Positions 23,001 to 35,000 of a DNA stretch of 64,000 bases are shown piece after piece. Below the pieces are notes generated by a model that was not told the DNA's origin, did no database searches, and was given only the letters and a program-made list of their open reading frames with translations. The stretch covers positions 21,805,781-21,869,780 of the forward strand of contig NC_072469.1 of assembly GCF_027596085.1 (NCBI RefSeq), read 5' to 3'. The stretch is from Anoplopoma fimbria. Taxonomy: Eukaryota; Chordata; Actinopteri; Perciformes; Anoplopomatidae. Made by a program: the position numbers and the translations under genes. The first letter of the stretch is position 1. Each line of letters begins with the position of its first letter.

Positions 23001-23763
23001 CATGAGAGCGGGAGCTGCCCTGTGATGTAATTGCAGTAGCGGCGAAGGTCAGTGCGTATGCCCATCCTGTACACAATATCAAAGCGCAGATGTACACACA
23101 CCACTTAGGTTTCTTTATGGTAATATCCATGCATTTTGAAGACAGAGGATGACTCTGCTGACAGGGGTGTGAACATAGATGAATATCTGCTTTTAATTGT
23201 GTTATTGCCAAAGTCTTTACGCTCTCAGGGGTCTGACTCTCACATTATAATGTTGGGCTCTCATGTTCTCTCCTTGGACACACATCACAGTGAGCCTTTC
23301 ATCCAGGGAGTAAATCTGTTTACAAGCCTCCCACCCACCCGTGTGGTCCTATTCTCAAGGCCCTGTTGGTTGCGAGTATAATGGACCTTCTTTTTTATTC
23401 ATGTTCCAGCTCTGGCCCTGATCTGGCCCCAAGGATTCTGCTGTATATCAAAGCGAAGCATCCAAATGTTTAATGAGAATCACTATAAAAAATGTTTCTT
23501 GAATATAAATCCCTTGCTACATTATTAAATGTATAATATGCCTTATAAGAGAAATCCAACATGTTTGCCTTTGAAGTGAGTGATTCATCCTGTGGTGAAT
23601 TGATGTAGTTTCAGTTATTCTCTCTGTATTGTTTCCTGGTTGTTTTGGGTCCCGTGAATCCCTCACTGGTGCAGATGATTGATAGAACCAGGACAGAGAA
23701 CAACTTCTTTCATTCAGCTATCACTGCTATCCCAATTCTGTCAACACATATGACTTTACTTTA

Positions 23764-23803
<40 letters not shown>

Positions 23804-24064
23804 TGTTAAGTATTTAACAGAGAATCAAACTTGTCCTTGTGGTATTTAGAGAGTTTTCAGTCAAGTCAAAAAGAACATGTCAGTCAAATGATCTCTACAG
23901 ACCTAATCTTGACGTGATGACCGCATGTGAAACAATTCAAAACAATCACACAGCTACGGCTCTGGAATGAAAGTATGTTTGATGCAAACTTTTTCTTTCA
24001 AATCAATCTGTACCAAATCAGTGACAGAACTAAAAAAGGCTACTACAGCAATGCTTGTGCCTCT
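20074..24064. other. Intergenic DNA, no gene seen
   Basis: Unique, mostly AT-rich DNA without a recognisable exon. The patch at 20,600-20,710 (TAATTAC, GCATATTCATTCAAAT) and the patch at 22,950-23,060 (ATCAAAG next to GGTGTGGG, then TTAATATGCAT) look like transcription-factor site clusters. A G-rich stretch lies at 21,137-21,187. A poly-A/(TA)n tract lies at 23,763-23,804. Confidence 0.55.
23763..23804. repeat. Poly-A then (TA)n tract
   Basis: About 18 A residues run straight into about 12 TA dinucleotides. This could be the tail of a decayed retroelement or a plain low-complexity tract; I see no element body beside it. Confidence 0.85.
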
Positions 24065-24685
24065 TTCAGGCTCTTTAGCACAGCGGTGCTTTTAACTAAA
24101 TGCTAACATGCTGATGTTAAGCATGTATAGTTTACCAGGTTCACCATTTTAGTTTAACCTGATAGCATGCTTACATTTGCTAATTAGAACCAAACACAAA
24201 ATGTAGCTGAGGCTGCAGTTTTGCAGGTATTTTATCATAAATGTAATGTATTGGGCACATTGAAATGTTTACCTAATGATGGCACTGGATGGCAAGTTAG
24301 GGAACCAATAAAATGATTACAATTCATCTCCTGGGGAATGTGATTGTCTGTACCAAATTTTATGGCATTCATCCAGGAGTTCCAAAAATGTCAACCTGGT
24401 AGTGGCACTGGAGAATAAGTCAGGGGATCACCAACATCTTTTAACATTTTCTGGGAACCTTAATGTCTGTACCAAATGTCATGGCAATCCATTCAAGGTA
24501 CTTTACTCAAAACCAAAAATTCCAACCTCATAGCAGCACTAGAGGAAAAGTCAGGGGTTCATCAAAGTCAGTAGCATTCATCCTCTGGAGACAAAGAATG
24601 CCTCTAAAAAATGTCATTGCAATCCATCCGATAGTTGCTTCTGGACAAAAGGAGTGGTCCAACGAAGAGGCCGCCATCGCCATCT
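24065..24685 (+). repeat. Composite dispersed fish repeat with internal tandem units
   Basis: The left part ('aaatgctaacatgctgatgt', 'tagcatgcttacatttgcta') and the right part ('tctgtaccaaatgtcatggc', 'aggaaaagtcaggggttcat') match a very abundant percomorph repeat that I recognise from other genomes. The right part is internally repetitive: the 'gtctgtaccaaat..tcatggca' block recurs near 24,345, 24,463 and 24,600, giving units of roughly 120-135 bp. It is non-coding, and short frames over it are fortuitous. The element class is uncertain. Confidence 0.7.
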
Positions 24686-26971
24686 TTTGTGTGGCAAAAC
24701 GAACCAAAACCTGACCAGACAACTTTAAGATGAGGAGTTGCCAGTTCTGTGGGAATCCCCTTGAATTAGCAGCAGAGAGGGACACTTCCTGTACAGCAGC
24801 AACTAAGAAGATTTCCATGAGCCTCTGTCAATGCTAATAACCACAGTGGTCTCACAGAAAGCTCCCCCAGGGCTGTTTGACCGTGCAGGCAATGGGAGGG
24901 GATGATCTTTGGAGAGGTGGGGGTCGGTGGGCCTGAGCTGATGCCTCTCAGACTGTCTCAACTCATTTAGCTCTTCGAGGCACGGCCGATCCATCTCTCT
25001 CGTGTAGAAATAAAGTTCATCATAACCCCGCTGTGTTTGGAGATGACTTGAGATGGTGGGAGCACAGAAGCGAGGAATGGGTAAGATGCGTGAGTGGACA
25101 GCGAGGCCCAAAGACAAAAATACAGACGGACACGCAAGCAAATATTCAGACGCTTGCCTATAGGGGGTCTTCGAGACCCTTCTGGGTGTGCCCCAGTGCT
25201 GACATCAGCAGAGCCAGAGCAACCTCCACAGAGCACCACGAACCACAAAGGGTGGGCGATAGGAAGAACAGAAGGGAGGGGCGAGGAGGAGGGAAGATGA
25301 GGGGGAGGGGATAAGGATGGGGGTACAACACTTGTAATCGGATCATTGGCTACAGTGGGTTGAGTCGATGTGATCAATAGAAACTGCACATGCAGCAGAG
25401 AGCCTTTAATGGCCCTTAATCTCCATCAGGCCTGAACAGAAGGGTGGAAGAGGAAGTCACAGGAGCAAAGGCAGCCTGCATCACATTACACACTCAACCT
25501 GTACTCGCACAAAGCCATGCACTTAGATTTTCTCTCGAACACACACATACAATATACACACACATACATATACAGCCGAGTATATACCGGGGACTCCCAG
25601 GACTCCGGGCCTCAGCAGTCAGCATGTCATATTTCTTCCCTCTGTACCTTTCATTTCATTTCATTTCAAATGCATTACATTTCAGACCTTTCCATTCAGC
25701 GGTACCCCCTGCAATGCAAAACCTTTGCTTGAACACACCATCCCGGCACAGGACATATTCCAACCTTTGAATTTAATAAGCAGCCTGACCACAGCTAGTG
25801 TGTCTCCACTCATCATCTCTGCAGCACAAGAGAGGGTGCAGTCCAGTTATGAAGTATAAATGTGTTGCCAAAGCTCTGTATGCAGCTGTGTCTCTTATTC
25901 CTTTAGTACATTTTACTCATCTGGTCCATAGATTAAAGATTCATATTCATGAAGCCCTGCACCGGGTGTAGCCAAGTGTCCTAGAGGGCAGTGCAGCATA
26001 ATACACATACAGATAGAAATTAGTGAATAAAAAACACAGTGGCAGTCCTCTCAATCTCCTCTTCTTTCTTTTACTCATCCTTTCTTTCGACTTTGCACTT
26101 TCCACTACATACAATGGCCTGAAACCTGAGGGCAGAACTGTAAAAATGAATAACGATGGCCCAGATATGCTCAGATGATCTTAAATAAGAGACCTTTGGT
26201 ACATGCATCAAGTACGGTTCCTTTTGTTTGGGCCTTTTCTCTTTTTTTATTTTTTCTCTTCCCATTTGCCATATGCACTCCCCAGTAGATTTTTAAAGCA
26301 TCATAAAACAGGATTGATGAAGCTGTCTATTCTCATGTCTCTTGTGTGTTCATTGTCGATCTCTGAAGGACAGCAGGAAATGCAAGTATCTTAACAGCAG
26401 CCGGATACACAGGCACTCCTCTTTACACTGAGACCTATCCACTTACATTAGTGATACACAGGGAAATGTTTTTCATACCCAAGGAGATGCATCAACAATT
26501 TGGAGTTGATTTGATAGGTTCTTCGTGTTGCCAGGAAACATTTGAACAGATTAATGACCCCGTAGGCCTTGAATTATTCCCTGTTGCTTTAAAACTGCCT
26601 ATATGCATTATAAACATTTCATTTGTCCAACAAACACAGAGTTGTGACTAACACACTGCATTAGTTGCACAATTGAATATAAAGGATTTATGAAGTGAGT
26701 TTCCTTGTATTTACAGTATGGGTTAAAATTGTAATTGTTATCAGTTTCATCCATGCTTCCAGTTAAGCATTTCAAATAAAAGTCACCCACATATATTGCT
26801 TGCTGTACATTTAAAGTATCTCTAAAATACGTAATTTGTCCTACAGGTACATAAACATTATGTTGCAGGCGATGCTGTAGTGCACAGACACACAGACACA
26901 AATACACAAACTTGCTTTGGAGAAAGAAAATGAATTAGGATTTTGCTATATGAACTCAGTTTGTACTTTTC
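24686..26971. other. Intergenic DNA, no gene seen
   Basis: No gene is supported. The 25,255-25,330 part is a purine-only-like G/A-rich stretch with many GGG runs, capable in principle of triplex or quadruplex structure. The 24,840-25,060 part is moderately GC-rich with an AACCACAG (RUNX-type) word and no coding signal. Confidence 0.55.
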
Positions 26972-27572
26972 TTAAAGGGGCACTCCACTGATTTTACAAA
27001 TGATGTCATCAGGGTTATCGCTGCACGGGGTTGAGACTTAAAAGCTGCCCATGCAACATTCAGAGAATTAATACAGTGGAGTAGTGTCTACCTGAGCAGA
27101 TAATGAAGTAGCTCTCCATCTGTGTGTGTTGTAGTCATGTTTTGTTGACATTGTTGGAGGCCAACATACCTTTTAGTGCATGTTAGTGCATATAAGAGTG
27201 CCCTGCTGGCTAGCTTAAGACCGCACTGCACTCTTTAGGCGATTACAGCCGATAACGCAGTCCCGGTCGTCGACAGCATCATGAAAAAACATAGCACCCA
27301 CCCTCCGATTCACGTTCTAGTAAACACTGTTAGCTCTGTCAGCACTGTTTAGCACCATTGGGTGTGGACTGTGTTACAAACTAGGTGTTGGGTTTTAAAG
27401 AAGTATGAATTTAGGCAATGGGTTTATTTTTTTTGCATCATGGAAAATGTAGGATTCCACAAATTTGTAGCTTGACCCATTCTCTGCCTCTGCTGCTTAA
27501 CTTTTGATAATATCTTTATGTGTCTCTTTCAAGTCCCTCGGTGCAATAATCAATGCTTGAGTACCCCTTTAA
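26972..27572. mobile_element. MITE-like non-autonomous DNA element with TTAA ends
   Basis: The left end reads TTAAAGGGGCACTC, and the inverted right end reads TTAAAGGGGTACTC, so the terminal inverted repeats match at 13 of 14 positions. If the outer TTAA on each side is a target duplication, the termini are AGGGG...CCCCT. Element length is about 600 bp with no open frame for a transposase, so it would need one supplied in trans. TTAA target use is typical of piggyBac, but the AGGGG end is not the usual piggyBac end, so the superfamily stays open. Similar 'aaaggggcactccac' ends are common in fish genomes, from memory. Confidence 0.72.
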
Positions 27573-30424
27573 TTATTTTAGTTTCCCTTGTGGTTGCCCT
27601 CCAACTTTGTTGCTTTTCTAAAAGGCTTTGTATAATGTGCAGAAGTGTGAGATAAATGTTTAGGTGACCGTTCAAGAGTTTGGCATCACTTAGTACTCAT
27701 CATTACTAACTCCCATAGTTAAGGGCTAGTGAAGAGAAAATTAAAAGCACAATTCTTTTCAGAAAATAAGTAGTATTAACAATATCTAAATATGATGTGA
27801 GACATGTATATGTATATGTTCATATGTATATGTATTTATGTATGAATGTTTAAGTCTATTTCCCTTTTATGCATGGTCGCCTCCCTGTGGTCATCAGAGA
27901 GTATAACAACTCTAACACTGAGATGTGCAGCTCTTTAAACTTAGTCTTTGCTGTAAATTATACTATTATAACAATTATAACATAAATATATGAAACCTGA
28001 TATTAAATATAACCATGCTGATCACTGCAAATCTAAATGTAATGTTAGTGATCATTATTTTTGCCTAGTCAGCATTAACAGAATTACCCAAAAATATTTT
28101 GTCCAAAAATATGAAACTGCAAATCTGTCATTTTGCTTTCATTGCATGCAGAACAATCAAGTCTTTCCAGCTTAGATCTACATCATACCATTGTGTTCGT
28201 CAAAATGCTCAGCCTCTACTTTCAGTTAGCAGATAATTATATAACCATGGCAACAGAGACACCTTGGAAAAGGGCAGGAATAAAACGTAGACATTACTGT
28301 CACTCAAAACCCCTTTTTTCATATGAAAGATAAAACTGTTGATATTTCACTTGGCTTGTTGAGTAACACCTTGAACTTCAATGCAGCTTTGAAGATAGAA
28401 CTGTGAGTCCTAATACATTAATCATCGTTGGTGCTCTTATATATTTTCACTTCGACACCTTACACCGACAACTTTAAGCTACATGTGGAGACGCTTTCCT
28501 ACATAACACAAACAATGCTTATCAGCAAAGCAGACACACAAATTCAAAATAATTTCAGGATCTTCTGATTAACCGCATGTCAGTTAACATAGTCATCAAT
28601 AGGATTAATGTTCTGTGAGGACTTATTGAGTGATACGCCATGGCCCAGAGTGTGAAAACCTTCAAAACATTGAAGAAGTGCCAACCCTGAGACTTGCCCT
28701 CACCTTGCCTTGAGCCATGTGTTGATGAGTCTTCAGTGTGACTGAAACTTCAAAGGCATTTCAGCTCACTAAGCAGAGGATGCTCCTTCTCTCTCATCTT
28801 CACTCAACTGAATCCCTCTGCAGAAGGACATTTTGATGATTTTTGGGGGGGGAGAGTTTGCTTGGCACTTTCTTGGAACAGCTTTGACCTCTGTTGATGT
28901 GAGCAAATTAAATGCTGTTAATGTGAAAGTCAGCCCAAATTGGTAAAAACATGACGAGCCATTGAAGTTGAATGAAAGAAGCTTGCAGTGCATATATTGT
29001 CCTGTTTAATTCTAATGACAAAAAAAAACGGGTTCACTATTCATGAAACAGCAAAAAGGCTTGAAAATAAATGCTATCATACTGCATATTTCATTAATTC
29101 CATTAAAAAAAAGTCAAATCAGCATCATATCAGAGGTACATCTCTGCACCCTCACACACTAGTAACAGTGAGGGTGTTGTGAGGGGAATAAATAGCTTGT
29201 CCCCTGCTTAGTTTTGTGTTCACGGACAAATGGAGGCAGGAAAAGTGTGGTCTTTTCAAAAGCCGCCTGCAAAAACCTGATGGATGCACAAATTAACACA
29301 GAGAGAGGAGAGAGGTTACAATCCAAAGCCTCCAATGTTATAATTACAGCTCTTTCTTCCTCCTTGACAAACACAAAGAGGGATTTTTCTCACATCCTCT
29401 TTCTCCCTCTCTTCTCCACCTCTTGCTGCGCAGCTTGCCGAGCTGGCATTAATTGCTCCAAAAAAGCTGTGGAAGCACAACAGGTACTTCTCATCCTGGT
29501 ATAATTGTCTGTAGGAGTTGGAGGGCTTGAGAAGAAAGAAAGGCTTTGCTGCTTACAGGAAAAGCTTTGTAGCATTTCTGGAGGGATGAGAACTTTTGAA
29601 ATAAACATGAAGTGATGGCGCACTCTGGTGGACAAACAGTGAAAGGAAAGATATTTATTTCAGGGTGAAATATGTATAGAGAATATGAAAAGCAAGGTGC
29701 TTTGATATGATGATAGCACTCATTATAATGTCAAATTATTTTTCACAAAACATGCACAATAGACATGTTATACATTATGTCTGCAAGCTCAATCTACATA
29801 ATAGCATGTTGATTGTGTAAACAGTTTGTAAAACCCACAATGAAACTTCATTTTTATAACAATTTTATTCATATAATTTTGCAATTATGTGTTTTATCAT
29901 TATGTCTTCTTTAACATATCTCAAAGTCTATCTATAATTACTATACTACCTTTAACTGCCCCGGTAACTAAATCAAAATAACGTCATACGTACATGTTTT
30001 AAAACAGCAAACAGGAAATTCCACATAATCTATCATCACATTGTATTTCAAGATAATAATACAAAGTTTCTGACAGTTAAAAAAAATCATGCAGTCACGA
30101 AACTTTACAGGTGTGTAGTTGAGATAAAAATGAACTCAGAGTTTGAAGATGGGTGTGATCAGTGCAAGGGAGCAATTTGGCGTTGTGGCTGATGTGATGG
30201 TCTCTAGCTGGACTTGTTTTAAATCTTTGTGTTTTGTGAAATATTGTCTCATTTGAATTTATTTAAAGGAAACCTTGTGAGAAGTTTAATAGGGAAATAT
30301 TATCAGCCAAAAAGGCTGGAAACCACTGGTTTGATCTGTCATAATTAAATCTGTAACAAATGTTATACGTTTATTGTATGTTGTTTGTATTTGTGTTTTT
30401 TATGTAAAATCATAACCTGGAATG
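27573..30424. other. Intergenic DNA, no gene seen
   Basis: AT-rich unique sequence. The part at about 29,200-29,510 is more GC-balanced and could be a regulatory element, but no exon or RNA gene is recognisable. Short imperfect ATGTAT repeats lie near 27,808-27,845. Confidence 0.55.
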
Positions 30425-30575
30425 TAACTATTAAAAAATGTGGTGAAGTAAAAAGTACAACATTTGCCTCTAAAATGTAGTAGAGTAGAAATAAAAAGTA
30501 AATACTCAAGTAAAGTGCACATACCTAAAAATGTGCTTTAGTACAGTACATGTACTTAGTTACATTCCACCACTG
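30425..30575 (-). repeat. Fragment of AGTAAAAGTAC-type dispersed repeat
   Basis: The words 'gtggtgaagtaaaaagtaca', 'aaatactcaagtaaagtgca' and 'acttagttacattccaccac' match the terminal half of the repeat family seen in the other orientation at 53,045-53,375. It is non-coding. The strand is given relative to the 53-kb copy. Confidence 0.6.
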
Positions 30576-30999
30576 CCTGTACCATCCATGCACATCCAAG
30601 CATTGTTAAACATCCCAGTATTGGTAGTTAACCCTGGAGTTGACCTGTTATATCAACTAGCCCACTTTAGGCCCGCCTCACAAGCATCATCTGCAAGTCT
30701 ATTTATTGTACACCTATGATATTTTTATTATATGATCAAACCAACCCACCTGGCACCAACACATTTTACACTTATTGTCAGTAATATGCTGCAATGCAAA
30801 GCAGATGTGAACATGGAGCTGCTGCTACTGTAAATACTCTGGTTTATTCAGAGGCACATGTGAGAGTAGGTGAGGAACAATCTGCTGGCGCTGCAGGAAT
30901 AGAGTTTATATTCGAGTGTGTGTGATACTGTGGTGTGAAGCATAGATGTAATGCACAAATTTTCAAACGAGAACACAAAAACACAAAAGCATGGTTTGC

Positions 31000-32025
31000 G
31001 CTAAACATGGATAATTTTTATTTAGCTAGTGAGTTACCTAGAGGAGAAAACTGTCACATCCTTGCAGTTGATGTCTTGCCGTTTTGGGGGAATCCCAGTC
31101 AAGCCAAGCAGGAGGGGTGATGTGAGGATTCTCCCAAAAGTGCTTAGAGTTGTTGAGGACAGACAGTGTGATTGAGCCTGAGGTACGATACAGTACATCA
31201 ACTTCAGAGCAAAGACAGTCACCCACAGGACCCAAGGAGGCCGGCGCTAGTTCTACCAGAGCAGCAGGTTTCTCCTCAGACAAATGCACTTCAGAATGAC
31301 AGAATCACAAGAGAGAAAGAAATAAAACAAAGATGTGCACTGGCTGGTGCTTGCCAGCCTGCTGCATAATTGTAATCTTTTGGTACACAGAAACAGATGC
31401 AGAAAGAAGGGAACAGGTAGAGGGAGGATACATCCTATGATTGGCATGATTGTGGCTGTTTCCCAATTATTTCATCCCGTCTGTCAATCATCCAAACCTC
31501 TGTCTGAGGACTCGGATCAGACGGGTGAATACAGATTCAAGTAAAAGATTAAATCATACATTTTATTTAATTCTCTTCAGGAGCCGATGAAGCTCAACAA
31601 TATCCCATTTTGAGGCATAAAGAAAACAAACAAAAAAAAAAACTACAAATAAGCCTGGTGAAATCTTCTGACTACTTCGGTTAGTCAGTTAGTTGCTCTC
31701 AAACAAAATCAAAGAAGAAGAAGAACACAGAATTAGAGAGTTAAGGGTACTGGTAGAGGCTGTTTAGGAGGACTGAAAGTGCTTTAAAGACAGATCTTTT
31801 TCAAAGTGGGTTACGTTCTTTTTCTGGTGAGACAGGAACACGGGGTTTGATGCACCAGTCAACGGATACAGATGAGTCCATCTATTGTCATGTTCAAGTG
31901 TTCAGATACATTGTCGTCTTCAGCGGAAAGATTTGTGAGAGCCTTTCCTCTTTGTGGTTAGGCAATTTTTATTTAAGGTCCTACATCATTAGTGTTGCAG
32001 TTCTAGCAGAGAGCTTGCTTGAAGG
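31000..32025 (-). other. ythdf3: ythdf3 3' untranslated region (extent uncertain)
   Basis: The sequence directly after the ythdf3 stop codon. Candidate polyadenylation hexamers AATAAA on the minus strand lie at 31,973-31,968, 31,567-31,562 and 31,022-31,017. I chose the farthest as the outer limit because mammalian YTHDF3 has a long 3' UTR, but transcript ends cannot be read from sequence alone. Confidence 0.35.
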
Positions 32026-35000
32026 TTACTGTTTATTTCTATTGCGCTCCTGGTGGGAGAAAAACAAAAACAGAGAGGTGATCAGTGGATGGTATCAGAA
32101 CAAGAGCAAACAAGGGACACAAGCAAACATAAGCAGCAGCTAAAAGTGCAACATCAGAGCTGCTTTCATTTACATGATAAATGTCAAATGTTGAAGGAAA
32201 ATCCAAGTTTAAAAGACTTCTTGGACTTTTGCTAATAGGTTGTTCAATGCTGTCAGATAAATGTGAAATTGTGAATAACTAAAAAAGGAGCACAGCAAGG
32301 AAGTCTGGGACTGCTGACAAAATGTGACATCCTGATAGATGTGACACTTGATCTTTAAAGGTCCTAAAGGTATTATCTAGTAAGAGATCCTGATGAAAAA
32401 AAATGACATTCCACCTTCATAAATGTCATTTATGAAGGTGATCAATATTGATTTAGCTTCTTAGAAGAGATGTATCAAAAGAATGTCTTTATTGTGTCCA
32501 TCTGCACTCGTACCACTCTGCAAATCTCACTGAATACTACTGGATTTATTGAATGTTTCTATTTGGAATACATTGGAACTTGTGGCCTTTGAATTATACA
32601 TAGAATATATTAATTGTAGGAACTTTTTTTTTTATCAATTACAACTCAAATATAAGATAATAAGTTGGCAGCAATAGTTATTTGAGGACTGATCAGTTTC
32701 AGTGTCATGTACTCCTGAAAGTAAACGATTTCCATCAATTCTGACTATTTGAGAACAGATATCTCTCCAAATACGTTTCTCATGTCCTGTGTCGTTCCAT
32801 TTTGTACAGTTTGACATCCTGTTCTCTATGTCAAGTACTCCTTTCCAAAATGTTATATTCAAACATTATATTCAAATATATGAGCACAATTTAACTTAAC
32901 ATAATTAAAAGACAGTTATGCAAGTATATAAATCCTGATGAGTTGCTTACAGGAAAAAAGTTTTTAAAAAAAAAAACATTTAAAGGCTCCTCAGATGAAA
33001 CAAACAACCTCCAAGATGACAATATCTTATTTTTAGGCAATTCTATCGTTCTCGTTGTTGATGTACTGAGTTACACTACTGGCAGGAAAACTTATCAATC
33101 ACTAAGGTACCATGACTTTCTCTGTTTAGTGTCAAGATAAGTGAGACACAGAGCAAGAATGGGTCCGATGTAAGAAAAACCAAGAGGAAAGGACTTTAGC
33201 AGGCCTCAGCTACATACCAAACAAAATGTTAGGACATGTTTTGGTTTCCAATGCCGGCCTGGAACTTGTAGTTATGCCAGTCTTGCTGGTAAAGACAACG
33301 TACATAGTCAACAAAACATAAGTAATCACACCTCAAATATTAAATATTCGAGGGTGTGCCATGGATTACAATAGAAGAGATACAGTGTCGTGTTTGAGGA
33401 GTGAGTGTCCGTGTCAGTGATCTGAGAAAAGACCAGTAAGACCAGTGTAACTCTATCCCCACAATGGATGCTCAGACTGGGCTGTGGCTCCGGAGACGAC
33501 GGACTGGTATTCACCCTTTTACACCGCATGAGCTTCTTTATTACCATATCCAAAGGAAGGAAGCAGCTAACCTCTAAGTATTAATTTCCAAATTAGTTAT
33601 GCTAATAAAATCCTGCAACAACATTAAGATCCCAAGTTATCTTTAAAAAAAAAAAAAAATAAAACACTTTGGGAAGATGTTACAGTGCAGGTAGCTGTGC
33701 TGGTTTGACACCCCTCAAAGTTCGGAAAGGACAGGCCAGACAATAGAGAACAATTAACCTTGTCAGGCGAAGGAGGGCGAGGCCTCCGCCGGGCCGATCC
33801 TGTCATGTAGGAGGTCAGGGCTACAAAAGCAGCGCAGCGCAACGCCTGCACAACGCAGGATGAAACAGGCTTTCTACTGACAGGTTGTTTTCAGAAGCCT
33901 GAAAACATTGACTTGAAATATTTATGAGAAAGTAACCCAGCGCATATTAACAAGGTCAGCAGAGAGGGAGTCAATACAGCATCAATGGAGCACCAGCAGT
34001 GGAGGACTGGGAGAAAAAAAAAAGGAGGGTGGGGGCGGGTCATGGGGGGGTTTTCTGAACGCAATTAGATTAGCATACTGGTGAATCTAAGAATGGATGC
34101 TGCAGAATGCCAGCAGGGATAACATACCATTCTCCCCTTGGCTGCTGTTTTTTCCACAGCAGTAGCATCCCACAGAGTTTTTTTTACCACTTAGACTAAC
34201 ATTTGTGGTACACCACTGTTATTACCTCTGCAACATATTTTAGCTTCCCCCTCGGAGGGCGCAGCTTCCACTGTGTGAGCTTTTCAGGCCTACGTGCCCA
34301 GACAAATGTAATAATGCATTTTTAATCATGTTTTTTTTTTTTACTTGGAAACGTTTCTCTCAAAATCAAACGCTTAGAACATCTGAGGAAAACTGTACCA
34401 ACTCTGAGGTACGTTGCAGTCAGTGTGCAGGCCGAGGGCTTATGTTGTTAAAGACTAGTAAAGCATGAGGAGCCTGTGGAGGGGAGAGAGGCTTGTTTTT
34501 CAAAGGGAGATCAGAGCCTACATCTGCCTTTGTCTGAAAGAAGGAATGCCAGGAATGTGGTCTATTTCAGGAAATCTCTATGCTAACTCCGCTCGGGCAA
34601 ATCATCACATTCTCAACTGCACAAGATGGCTGATGAGGAATAAGGGTTTCCTGAACCGGCCTGTGAGTAATGGCGGCATGTCAATCTGCTGACAGGCCTC
34701 TGGGAACTTCCATTTAAACCAGACTGTTCATTCAGCCACAGGATGTTGCAACCTCTGTCTAAGAGCAGGTGGAACAAGATCAGCTGATCGCCGTCTGGCT
34801 CAAGCCCGAAGCAGTGATTCAGGGAAAGTTACCTCCCTTTAAAAGAAAAAAAGGCAGCTCAACTGAACTGTCTCATTCATACAAACAAGCTACTTACAGG
34901 AGGACAGGGCTATTTAAATGTATGTTTATCTCACCTTCCTCAGAGCCTCCTCCTCTTCCTGACGTTTCTCGTAATGTGCAAAGTCATCAAAGATTGAGGT

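Noticed and set aside
34926..34934. VR-stop ending of the large YTHDF exon
   Set aside because: This is intronic read-through past a GTGAGA donor; the conserved ending is in the exon at 32,049-32,026.
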